DNA from: Lanius collurio
Taxonomy: Eukaryota > Chordata > Aves > Passeriformes > Laniidae
Length of the DNA stretch: 64,000 nucleotides
Assembly: GCA_020086605.1 (NCBI GenBank)
Contig: JACBWW010000017.1
Span: forward strand, 6,090,579-6,154,578
Reading direction: 5' to 3'
Shown here piece after piece: positions 34,688 to 45,500 of the stretch. Below the pieces are notes generated by a model, which was not told the DNA's origin, did no database searches, and was given only the letters and a program-made list of their open reading frames with translations. The translations under genes were made by a program, and so were the position numbers. Position 1 is the first letter of the stretch, and every line of letters starts with the position of its first letter.

Positions 34688-34800
34688 TCCTGGTAACAAA
34701 TGACAAGACCTAACCTGGCAGTGCTGGGTTAAGAGTTGGACTCGGGGATCTTAGAGGGTTTTTCCAACCTTAAGGATTTCCTCGTTCTGTGACTTCGAGG
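34688..34800 (+). mobile_element. CR1 LINE tail fragment (forward orientation)
   Basis: A forward CR1 tail: 'aacctggcagtgctgggttaagagttggactcggggatcttagag', then TTTTTCCAACCTTAAGGATTTC and CGTTCTGTGACTTC in place of ATTCTGTGATTC. Two of the diagnostic changes create CpG. Confidence 0.85.
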
Positions 34801-35674
34801 TTTGTAAACGGCCGTGAGGGTTTTCTCTCCATCCATCCCACCCAAGCGTTGGCATTCCAGGCGTTAGTAAGGCTGAGCTGCTTTAGGAAAGGGCTGTCCC
34901 TGTGTGTCAGCCTCTTCCTACAGCGACATTATGTAACTCGGAGGTGACAGACACTTTTGAGGATGCCGGGGGTAGAGGAGGGAGTGGGGGGAGGGGGGGC
35001 ATAGCCAAAAAAATTATAGAAACCTGATAAAATTTAGAAGTTGAGGGTGGGGGGAGGAGGTATCCCTTTTTTTTTTTTCTTCTTCTTTTTTTCAGGTGGG
35101 CTGTAAAAGCCGCGATGTTTTATTTCGGGAGGCGGGAGATGTGGGGGTGCCCCGCTCCGTCTGTCCGCCCGTCGGTCCCTCCGTGCGCCCGTCGGTAGGT
35201 GTTGCTGTAGCGACGGGAAAGCATCCCCAGCCGGGCGGATTTGGGGAAGAGCGAGCCGGCAAGGCTCCCCCCGCCCCCCCAACCTTTCTCTCAACATCAG
35301 AAAAACTGGAACCGCGACGGTGGGGATGGAGCGGAGCCTGGACTGACCGGGGCGGGGATGAGAGGGGAACTCTGCGCTACTCCTAATAAATATTATAAAG
35401 GTGTTCGGGTGTCTGTACAGCACAGCCGACGGGAAAGTGCGGGGGGGGCGGGTCGGGGGCGCAACAAACCCCCACCCGTTCCCCCAAAGAACGCCGTCCC
35501 GCTGACCCGGTGGGTCCCGGAGCTTCCCGGCGGCTCAGCCCCAGCCGCAGCCCCGCCGGGCTCCGCTCGCCCGCGGGCGGGAGCAGCGCGGCCAGACGGC
35601 GCCGGGGCGGCGCGACCGCCGGGAACGGGCGGCGGGCACCGGCAGCGACCCCCGGCCGACTAGGTTGCCGGCTA

Positions 35675-36011
35675 NNNNNNNNNNNNNNNNNNNNNNNNNN
35701 NNNNNNNNNNNNNNNNNNNNNNNNNNNNNNNNNNNNNNNNNNNNNNNNNNNNNNNNNNNNNNNNNNNNNNNNNNNNNNNNNNNNNNNNNNNNNNNNNNNN
35801 NNNNNNNNNNNNNNNNNNNNNNNNNNNNNNNNNNNNNNNNNNNNNNNNNNNNNNNNNNNNNNNNNNNNNNNNNNNNNNNNNNNNNNNNNNNNNNNNNNNN
35901 NNNNNNNNNNNNNNNNNNNNNNNNNNNNNNNNNNNNNNNNNNNNNNNNNNNNNNNNNNNNNNNNNNNNNNNNNNNNNNNNNNNNNNNNNNNNNNNNNNNN
36001 NNNNNNNNNNN
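35675..36011. other. Assembly gap of 337 N
   Basis: A run of N inside the CpG island. Translations that cross it are meaningless. Extremely GC-rich DNA of this kind is often missing from short-read bird assemblies, so the missing piece is probably promoter or exon 1 sequence, and its true length may differ. Confidence 1.
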
Positions 36012-36043
36012 CGGGCGGGGCGCTGAGTCAGGAGCGGCGGGAG

Positions 36044-36150
36044 GCACCGCCCCGCACCGCCCCGCACCGCCCCGCACCGCCCCGCACCGCCCCGCACCGC
36101 CCCGCACCGCCCCGCACCGCCCCGCACCGCCCCGCACCGCCCCGCACCGC
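36044..36150. repeat. Decanucleotide minisatellite, 10 perfect copies
   Basis: The unit CCCGCACCGC is repeated ten times without error (36051-36150), preceded by a partial copy. On the minus strand each junction yields GGGGCGG, the core of an Sp1/KLF GC box, with a period of 10 bp. It abuts the CpG island and gap. Confidence 0.97.
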
Positions 36151-36189
36151 CGCGGCTCCCACGGGGGAGCTGTGTCCCGCAAGAGGGTG

Positions 36190-37620
36190 AGGCACCGCAG
36201 GGTCAGCTGGGACCCCAAGGTAGATTTGAGTATCACAGGGAGCTGAGGAGCCCAAAATGTGTTTGGGTCCCATGGGGAGGCTGTGTCTCACAAGGGTTTG
36301 GGGAGCCACAGGCACAGCGTGGACCCCAAAATGGGTCTGAGTACCACTGGGGGTTGTGGATGTCAAATGGATTTAGATCCCAGAGAGGGATGTCTATACT
36401 ACGAGGGGTTGGGGAGCCCCAGGTACTGCTTGGACCCCAAAGTGGCCACGGGGTGCTGGGAACCCCAAAATGGATTTGAATTCCACAGGGAAGCTGTGTC
36501 TCACAAGGAGCTGGGGTACCACAGTCACAGCATGGACCCCAAAACACATTTGGGCGCACAGGAGTCTGGGGACCCCGAAGCAAGAGGGTATTGGCTGCTT
36601 CAAAGACTTCAGAGCCCACAAGGGGTTGTGAATCCACAGGGAAAACTTGGACCCCAAAACAGATGTGGGCACCACCGGGGCTTTGGTTCTTACAAAGGGT
36701 TGAGCACCTACATGGCAAAGGTTGAACCCCAAAGTGGATTCAGGCACCACAGGGGGCTGGGGACCCCCAAGCAGGCTTGGAACCTGAAAGGGATTTGGAC
36801 CTTTCAAAGGGTTAGGATCCCTGCACAAGTTTGGGATTTGGGACACATGGGCACAACTTGGACTCCAGAATGTATTTAAATACCACAGAGGGCTTGGGAA
36901 CCTGACATAGGTGTGAACCCCAAAAGGGTGTTGGGTGCTTCAAGGGGTTTGGAGCCCACAAAGGGCTGGGTACCCACAGGCAAAACCTGGACCCTGACAT
37001 ACATTTAGGTCCCACAGGGGATTTGAGCCATGCAAAGTTTTAGCAACCCGCAGCGAAGGTTGGCTCCAAACAGATTTGAGTCCCACAGGGAGCTTGAGAC
37101 CCACAAGTAGGGTTGGGCTCTGAAAGGGATTTGGACCCCACAAATGGCTTGGGTCTCTGCCTGGGATTTGGGACCCACAGGCACAACTTGGACCCCAGCA
37201 CGGATGTGGCTGTTTCAAGGGGCTGAAACCCAACAAGGGTCTGGGAACTCACTGGCAAAGCTCAAACCCCAAAACAGATTTTGGGCTTCACAGGGGCTTT
37301 GAACCCCATAGTGGTTTGGGACCCACAAGCAGACTTGACCCCTGGAAAATGTCTGGACCCCACAGATGGACAGGGACCCACAGGCAAGTCCTGGATCCCA
37401 GAACAGATTTGGACACCACAGGTAATTTGGGACCCATGAGCAAAGCATGGAGCCTGGCTCAAATTTGAGCCTCACAGGATGGTTGGTCCCACAGGGCTTA
37501 GGGGTCCCACAAGCAGGATGTGGCACCCACAAGGAATTTGAGCCCTATAATGTGTTTGAGTTCCACAGGAGCTCAACCCACTATGGGTTGAGGTCCAAAA
37601 GCAGGGCTTTGCCCCCAAGC
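36190..37620. repeat. Degenerate tandem array, period roughly 100-120 bp
   Basis: A recurring block of the form TGGACCCCAAAA(T/C)(G/A)GATTTGGG, CACCACAGGGG, then CACAAGGGGTTGGGG and CCACAGGCAAA. The GGACCCC-type anchor recurs near 36210, 36330, 36434, 36535, 36650, 36860, 36990, 37190 and 37393. Spacing is mostly 100-120 bp early on and looser later. Units consist of two related halves of about 50 bp. Divergence between copies is high, so the array is old. Open frames within it repeat short WGPNP/GVP-type words and are by-products of the repeat. Confidence 0.9.
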
Positions 37621-39120
37621 AAGAATTGGCCCCAAAATGGGTTTTGGCTCCTGGTGGCTGGGATCCAGACCTGGGAGTCAGGTTGGATTTACCTTGCTTG
37701 AGAAGGTGGATGAGGCTGGATTGGGGTGTGTGGGATTATTCCCACGCTCCATTGTGGGCTCCTTGGGTCCCAGAGGCTGCCCACAGAGTGCTGCAAGCCA
37801 GAGTGCTGGCACTTCTTTCCAGGAACATTATTTTACTTGTAAACCTCTTGGGATGCTTCTCATGGTGTTTTTCATTATTTTTTTGTGACACAGGTATCTC
37901 ATGGGAAGTGGCATCATCAGGATTTTTTGCTTCTGGCCTTGCCCCTGTGTGTGTCAGTGATTCCTGTGGGCATGACATTCCTACTGGTCACCCCAACACC
38001 ACCACTGCAAGGGCAAGGGTGAGCTGAAAACATCCTCAAGCTGATTTTCCTGCTGTATATGGTTGATTCTTCTCCTCTCCAGGTGCTTCACCCCTCTACC
38101 TGGCTCACCCTGTGTCTCTCTCCTGAGCCCATGAAACAACAGCAGGGTACAGAGGCACAGGAGAGGTGAGCTCAGATTTTTCTTCAAGTATGCAAATGTC
38201 AGGGAGGTAATCCATAATTCAAGGTGGTGCCCTGATGATGGGTGGGTCCTGTCTTTGAGGCACAAGGGCCTTCCTGAATATCCCAGCGCGCAACCCTCGA
38301 TGGCTGAAGGAGCGGTTTCCCTGAGGTTTCGCTTACCATGTTTGGACATGGCCATGATTAATATTTCCTAACAGGAAGGTGTCATGCGTGCAGGCTTTCC
38401 TCTTCGGGGTTTGGGCCGAGGGTGACCAAGTTCAGGTTGTACACTGGCTCCTCGCTTCCTCTGCCTCACAGGCTACACCCTCCCCGCCAGCCCCGCAGTC
38501 CCCCTGGGCTGAGCCCAGAACAGGTCCTGGCACCAGGGAGGTGTCACCACACAGCCCCTGGGGGTCCAGAGAGCTTCAATGGGACTAGACCAGGCTATAA
38601 TGTCACCTGCCTCTACACGGTGTCTGTGGGATGAAGGGGGGGTCACTTGCTGCCCTCCCCATGCTGAGTTTGGCAATGAAACCCAGGGTATGGGCGAAAG
38701 GGGATATCCTGGAAAACAGCCGGAAAGGCTGCCAGCAACCTCCAGGTTACACATTTTCTCTTTTGCTTCTAATAGTTTTAATGAAAGTAAAGCCACTATG
38801 AGATTAGAGTCCCACACAGGGCAGAAATTATTTAGTGATTGAGTCAGGCGATGAACAATCCTGCCTCCACACTGCCCATAGCTGTGTGTGTGTGAAAGAG
38901 AAGGGGGAGTTGGAATAAAACTTATTTTAAAGTGGCAATTTATTTTTTTTTTAAATCAGCCTAGAAGCACTACTACCTCAATAACTGGAAGCTTACATAG
39001 GAGGATAAATAGCCATCAACCAATCTAAGATGTTTTCCTCTCTAGGTTAAAAGAAGTATCTTAGTTTGACTCAATATGTTATTTTGTTATTTCTTCTCTG
39101 AGCCTCATTCCTCCAACAAA
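37620..39120. other. Intergenic DNA right of the tandem array
   Basis: Unique-looking sequence of mixed composition. No gene, RNA or clear mobile element is recognised. There is a GT/GA-rich short repeat near 38884 and a T/A-rich tract near 38940. Confidence 0.6.
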
Positions 39121-39189
39121 ATAGTTCATGAGAAAGAGAGAGAGAAAAAAAAATCTGTTTCTCTTTACCCTGAGCCAGGTTGGAGAGGT

Positions 39190-39570
39190 TTTTAACACGG
39201 CTTTTTCATCTCTTGAGGAGCATCCTCCTTTCCCTGCGGAGCTGGAGCAGCTCGCAGCCCCTGCGCCCAGGAAAGCCCTCTCTGCTTTGGCAAAGGCTGC
39301 TGGCAGCAGCGGCCTGGAGCTGCTTTCCCTGGCTGGGCGCCACGGGAGCGCTGCTCCGGCGGGAGGAAATTCCCTGCTGACCGGCCGTGGCTGGGATCAG
39401 TGCCCTGGCACGGAGCAGCGGCCGCAGAGCGAGCGCAGGGAGCGGGGAGCCCGCTGGGAAAGGACCGGGGGAGGATTCGGCGCGATACACGAGCAGCGAG
39501 ATAAGAACTGTGAGCTGGACAAGCTCGGGATGTCAAGCTCCTTGCTGCCGGTTTTGTGCTCACCCTGCAG
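39190..39570. other. GC-rich patch, function unknown
   Basis: About 380 bp of raised GC with several CpG-containing words (GGCGCCACGGG, CCGGCCGTGG, GCGGCCGCAGAGCGAGCGC, TTCGGCGCGATACACGAGC). It carries an open frame on each strand. Neither resembles a protein family, and no convincing splice sites flank it. It could be a small CpG island or regulatory element. Confidence 0.4.
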
Positions 39571-42500
39571 CGGGAGAAGCGCTTTCCCTGGGGTTAAAAG
39601 CCTCTTGGTGCTTAAGGATGGATAAACGAGGAATATCTAGGCTTGGAGATAGGAATTTTTTCCTAGTTTTATGTTGCATCTCTGCTGCAGTTCCAAAAAG
39701 GCTTATCAGCTGTATCTGGTTGTAGCTGTGTTGCTGGGTACTATAACAACCCATCTCAGACTGACACTCAGGGACATGGGAAAAGAAGCCATGGCTAAAC
39801 CAACCCAGCTTGAGCAGTCAGATGTCCAGCATCACCCCCTTTGTCCCCAGCTCACTGTCTGACCCTGGTCCTCATCGATTTTAGACCAACACAGCTCCAC
39901 CATCTTCTGTAAAGTTGTTCCTGTTTTGAGCTGATGCTCTATGACAGTCACATCTCTAGGATTTAAAGCCCTGTGTGTCATGCTGTTATGGACCTGCTGG
40001 GTAATTATTTATACATTTACCAAAATGTGCTTTCTTCATGCTGTCAGTCCTTGGTAGAGATCAGGACAGGGTAATTCAGTGCTCTCCTACATCCACAGGC
40101 ACCCTGTGAGCTTGAGAGAGATGCAGAATGTGACCTGTTTGCTGGTGAGCACTGATACAATTGTTAGATTCCCAACAAACACACAAAAATTGTCACCCTG
40201 AGCGAATAGCTGTTAATTTAAAACACAGGCATGAAATGGGAATTGGGAAAGTGCTGCATCGCTTCAGCCGCTCGCTAGCGATGGTTAGCGGGCAAGGAAA
40301 ATAAGTATGACAAAACCCCACATTATGCAGACAGCTGGATTCGAGTGGGCCACCTGTGTCCTCAATTAACCCAACTCCCAGTTAACTTTGGTGCCATCAG
40401 AAAGCCTCACACCAGGGTTTGGAGGTGGGAAGCACAGGAGTGCTGCGTTTTTCGCTCCTTGACATTTTGTGAGTCGTTTGTTTTAGCACTGAGACATCTC
40501 AAGTGATGGGACCGCTGCAATTTCTCTTTCAAGGGTGTTGCTCTCACACAATAATTAAATCTCTGGCTTTCAAGCGTAATTGCCAATGACAGTGCCTCCA
40601 AAATTGCTTCTTTATGCTCGACTGTTCTGTCTTCTGGCAGAAAGGGCTTCTGTAAAAATAAGCCAGGGAAGAGTTGTGAGTGGCAGCAAAGGCAAGAGGA
40701 AGCAACACAAACTCCATCCTTTTCCCCCCAAAGGACAACTGTCTCTAAACATGGAGGTGTCCAAAACCTGCACAATCCTGGATGCCTGTAGCCCAGGAGG
40801 AAATGGTAGCTCACAGCACAGCTCCATCATTTCCAGACCTGTTGGAAAACTGCAATTTTTCAGCACTAGGACCTGTCTCCTGTTCCAGGTTGGTAATTGG
40901 TGGTGTTGGCCGTGAGCCAGGCAGCACTCGCAGCTCTGTCTTGAGAGGACAAAAACCTCCATTACTTTATGCTCTCTAATTCTCCCAAGGTGTGCTGCTG
41001 TCTATCAATGGAGTCGCCATGAGGTAATAGAAATTACAAACCTCCCCAGACTTATTTGTCTGAAAGCGTTTCTTGTAAAAATACTTATATGAGTCTCCAG
41101 AACCGCGGCACATGAGAATGGCAGAGAAGAGAAAGATTGCAAATTAAATTGGAACAAAAGGCTCTTTTTCGTAAACTATGGAGGAGACTGGCTGAGAGGG
41201 TTGTTTCACTTCTGCTGGGCTGGCTGGTGACAGGAGTTAAGAGAGAAAAAGTGTTATTTTTTTGTCTTTTTGTTGCTTTGCTGTGAAGCTGCTCTAGACC
41301 CCGAGCTGGGTAGGATGATGGGATTGGCCAGACACTGCTGGGCATTCATTTTCTACCCTTGCCAGTGTCTCCCTGTGAGCTTTGGTGGGTCGCAATGACA
41401 ACATCACAACTCCAGTCTCGCTGTGTCTGGCTTTTGCCTGCAAGGCCCCACCACCCACTGCCCTCCTTGCAAGAAGTGCCCTAAACCTTCGTCACACCCC
41501 GTTCTTAACCAGCAAAAACCATCCAGAGCAGACATATTTGCAGTGATGTGACAGACGAGCTCTGGAGGAAATACCTGAGCTGTCTGAAAAAGTTACTACC
41601 CCCTGCCTCCAGCAAAGGCTGATGAGTTGAATCCGGGATCTCAGCATGATCCTATTTTGATGCAAAGTCAGAGCAAATGGGCTGGACTGTGAATAGGAAC
41701 ATCTGGGGTCCTGCAAACCTGCCCCCATGAGTGCTGGGGTGAAACCTCCAGCACAGGAGAGGGCTGCAGTGGCTCCTTAAGAGTAAAGAGTTTCAGAGCA
41801 GAGAAGTCAGGATCCAAACCCATTAAAAATAACAGTATGACTAAAGCTCAATTTTCTCCTGTAACAAAGGTTTTCACAAGCCCACAGTATGGGGCATTGC
41901 TTCCCCTGAGTAGCTCTTAGGATGCTTGAGCTAAACTGAAACAGCAGTAAAATACATGTGAAAATTATATATACTCAGGTAGGTGTGTGTGCATCTCTTT
42001 ATATTTTAGTTGTTTGACAGAAATCACAGCCATTCTCCCAGCAAAAGAAAAGCTTCTCCTGTGTCACCAAGAGCTGGAGCGGCGTTTGGTGGCCACAGTG
42101 GCTCCAGGTGATGCTTCAGTGCTTTCTCCTCAGTGCCAGAGCTCTAGATGATGGTGCTTGTTTAAAAATGGAAGCTACCAAAAGGGCAGCAGGCCCACAT
42201 TTGTGTGCTGGTTTTATCTGTGACCTGTAATTATCATTCTGACACTTGCAGAACACCCAGGATCACTGAGATTAGAGTCAGATCCTGGTGGCATGAAAAA
42301 ATTTGCCCCGAAAAGGGCAACTGTGTGGAATTAGGTACCAAGAGCTAATTGTTATTTGTCTTTGCATGTTCTGTATGGGTTTGGTGGCAGGTCATGCTCC
42401 CAAAGCCCTTGTGGTCAGTGTTGGGACTTCTGAGCCAAATTCTCATCTGCTATAAGGCTCTTTAACTCCCAGCAAGGCCACTGATGGAGCTGCCATGTCC

Positions 42501-45500
42501 AGGGGTATTGGTGTTCCCAGTGTAGCTGGGCCTCAATGTTCCCTGGGAAGAGGATCCTGGTTCTTATCCCCCAGTTTTACCAGTGGGAAACTGAGGCAGA
42601 AGGGTGGGCACAGGCCTGAGGTTTTGAGGCTGAGCCTAAACCAGCTCTTGCCAAGCTGGTCTGATATCAGTGCAGGGGAAAAGCTCCAGAAGCAGGGACT
42701 CTGGATTACCCCATGCAGCAGCTCAGGGGTTTCTGTAGGAATCCTAAACCATCTCTGCAGGTACCTACTGAACACAGGTACTTGGGCAGGACAAGCACTG
42801 CCCGGCAAGGTGGAAGCTGCAAGGGAAAACCCCCACTGAATAGTTTATGGCAAAATATTGAGCCTTTGGTAATTTTGTTGCCAGCCAAAACAGACGACCT
42901 TCAAAACCTGGAGGCCTGACCTCAGAGGACCCGAGAGCATCCACCTGTCCTCCCATCTGCAGCCAGGACCCACTTGCATCAGTTTTGCTTAAGTAATTTG
43001 TGACTGATCTGGGTTTTTCCTCTTCAGCTTGCCTGCAAACGCTGGCCCCCCAGCACGCTGCACTTGCCTCGAGATGCTGTTCAGCTCTGGCTCCTCCTCA
43101 GGGAGCAGCGGCTCTGGAAGGTTACACAGCCCTCAGCTGCCTGCTGCTGAGTCTGCAGGAGGAGGTTCCTGCTGTGCCCCACCAGCTCTGCACCCCTCCG
43201 ACCTCATGTGGGGTGCAAAGGGCAGAAACTGGGGCACAGGGAGACCTCCTGCCTCGCTGGGGCTGCCCTGTCAGAGCCACTGCACTCCTTGCTATAAACT
43301 AGAACCCACAAAAGGTGTGGCAGACATCATGGTGGTGGTGCTAGTATGACTCAAGTCTCATCTGGGGGGCAGTGCTGGGCTGAGCTGGCCTTGTGCCCCT
43401 ACATGAGAGGGCATCTCACTTTTTGGGGACACTCCATCAGGGGTATGTAAATCTCCTAAATCTGCAGTGCTAACAGTCCTGGAGGACAAAACCTTCTGGC
43501 TCACACAGTGCTCCATTAATGCTGCAAAGGCTTTAGGGAGCCAGGCAGCCCCACAACGTAACCTGCCCCCAGTGCAGCAGGATGGGTGATTTGGGGTTTG
43601 ATGCATCTCACCCCACATGAAGGTTATTTTCCCCAATCATCCTGTAAAACTGAGAAGCTGCATTTGTGCTTCTGCCCCTCAGCTTTCCCCAAAGAGTAGA
43701 AATGAAGATGTAAGTTATCCACACTTCTAGATACACTTATTAACACAATGTGTACATTGTGGTGACATCTGTGGTTGGTAGAAGCCTCTGTAAGACAACA
43801 GGATAAATTATTGACACCTCACTTAACAAGAGGCAGAGGGAGAAATGGAGATGAACACTGCTCTTTTGAGGCCGAAATACCCACAAACTCATAGGAAATA
43901 GGAGCAGCTTGGCCAGTCCAGCTTAAACCCAAACATGCTGCAACCCAGAGAGGATTAAGGAGGGGAAATAAACCTGAGTCCATTTGGTTTCCATTCTGGT
44001 TTTTGAGTTGCTAAACATTTGCACATACAGGATTTTCTTCTAAACTGTGGCAGCTGCAAAAATGAGTTCTCTCCTCAAGCAAGAGCCAAGATTGTCACAT
44101 AAAGACCTGACCCCAGGAGACAGACTGCTGAGAAAAGGACCAAAACCGTGGCAGTTTCCCTGCATGGGCAATGTGCACATGCGTGTCCAGACATGGGATT
44201 TAGGGGAAGGCTTTGGTAAGCCAGCACTGGCCACATGCAGTCTGGAGTGCAATGAAAAGAGCAGGCTTTTTCTTTCATAAAACACTATTTTATTTTTGAA
44301 ACTAATCCACTCAAGGCAACAGAAAGAAAAAGATGGCAAGAATAGTATAAAAATGGAGGTCGAGTTTAATTCAGAATGTTAATGTTGCAGGAGGCCCAAA
44401 GTAGATTTTCAGGGCTCAGCTTCTCCCCACAGGTGTGATTTTCTGTTCACCCATGGACCTGAGGAATCCCTGCCCTCCCTGGCGTGCAGTCGAGGTTGTA
44501 TCATGCACGCTGGAGAACACCACAGCTTCAACTCCACACAGGAACACTGCAGGGGAGAAATAGTTCTTGAAGTCAAGCATTATAATTTACTAACAGGTTT
44601 ATTAAAATCTTATTAGAAGATTATTTTTTAAAGTCCGTTTTACACAGCTGTTGTCCTTCTGCTGCTGTCTAATCCTGGAAAATCTCGGTGAATGAGTCAT
44701 TTGCACTTACTATCTATTACACCCTCTTATTATAAGCCTGAGTGTGTTTGCATTTGCTTCAAATAATATCACTAGAGCCACAATGGTGCCATAAAATCTC
44801 CCACATCTCCCCTTTTGGATTCTCTTTTGCTGTTGGAACAGAGGTGCCTCACCCAAAGGTTTCATAGGGTGGTTCTGGAGCTCGGGAGGACACAGGGAGC
44901 ATTTTGTTAGGAAATAACCTATAACTTCATTCTCCCAGTCCTGATCTTTAAGAAGAGGCTTTTAATGTCTGCCTTTGTTGTTTGGTAGGGCAGAGACGCA
45001 TTGTGGAGGGTCAAGGATCTGCAAAGGACATTCCTGCTTCCTAAAGGCACTGAATATTTGTGCCTCATGACAAGGAGGACATCTAGCAGTAGTGCATCAG
45101 GAATATCTGAGGGCCACAATGGGGTTTTTTGCTTGTTTTTTATATCTGAAGGCTGTTGGGCATTAAATGTGGCCTTCAGGATGGGACCCTGCATCGCTGC
45201 TTTGTTTGGTTCCTGGACATGATGCTCCTACTTCCATGACCATTAAAAAGAGGATAAAGGAGAGCCCTATATAAGAACATCAATTTCTGGAGTAGTGTTG
45301 GTGAGCAGAACATGCAAACCCTGCCATAATAATCAAACACTACAGAGTGTGCTTTGGTCACAGCTTTCATTCCCAGCTGTGCCCTCATCCTTTACCAGTT
45401 GTGAGTCTCACCATCACCTTGTGATGCAGCCCCAAAAATGCCCAAACATTCCCTCAGTCCATTCTCATCCTCCTCTTATCCACCCAGGAGGAGTCAGAGG

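Larger units (their letters stand above)
28942..35090 (-). other. CSRNP1: Inferred first intron of CSRNP1
   Basis: The coding exon starts at an acceptor (28942-28943, minus strand) before its ATG, so at least one upstream non-coding exon must exist. No coding sequence is seen between here and the CpG island at 35.1-36.2 kb, which is the best place for exon 1. I could not find a convincing minus-strand donor in the sequenced part of the island, so the intron's upstream boundary is unknown. The interval holds two CR1 fragments, long T tracts, G-rich runs and a GC-rich patch at 33.27-33.56 kb. Confidence 0.6.
35095..36200 (-). promoter_or_regulatory. CSRNP1: CpG island, probable CSRNP1 promoter and exon 1, interrupted by an assembly gap
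   Basis: Dense CpG and GC-rich sequence starts near 35.1 kb (CCGTCTGTCCGCCCGTCGGTCC) and continues to the 10-bp repeat at 36.15 kb. It is 6-7 kb upstream of the first coding exon on the minus strand, the expected distance for the non-coding exon of CSRNP1. An AP-1 heptamer (TGAGTCA, 36024-36030) abuts the gap. An AT-rich AATAAATATTATAAAG motif (35388-35400) is the only TATA-like element, and its role is unclear. The transcription start could not be located and may be inside the gap. A divergent transcript to the right is possible but unsupported. Confidence 0.6.

Noticed and set aside
35064..35094. A strong polypyrimidine tract plus CAG on the plus strand, resembling a splice acceptor into the CpG island
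   Set aside because: No upstream plus-strand donor or coding frame supports an exon here. Simple pyrimidine tracts are common in this region.
35510..36246. Long open frames on both strands across the N run
   Set aside because: Most of each translation is unknown residues, and the remainder is the 10-bp minisatellite and GC-rich sequence.
36233..37532. Overlapping minus-strand frames with repeated WGPNP-like words, resembling a repeat protein
   Set aside because: The words come from the degenerate tandem array. Frames shift from unit to unit, and stops break any continuous reading.
39128..39625. A 165-codon plus-strand open frame in a GC-rich patch
   Set aside because: It has no recognisable domain, its composition follows the GC patch, it overlaps open frames on the other strand, and no splice partners were found.
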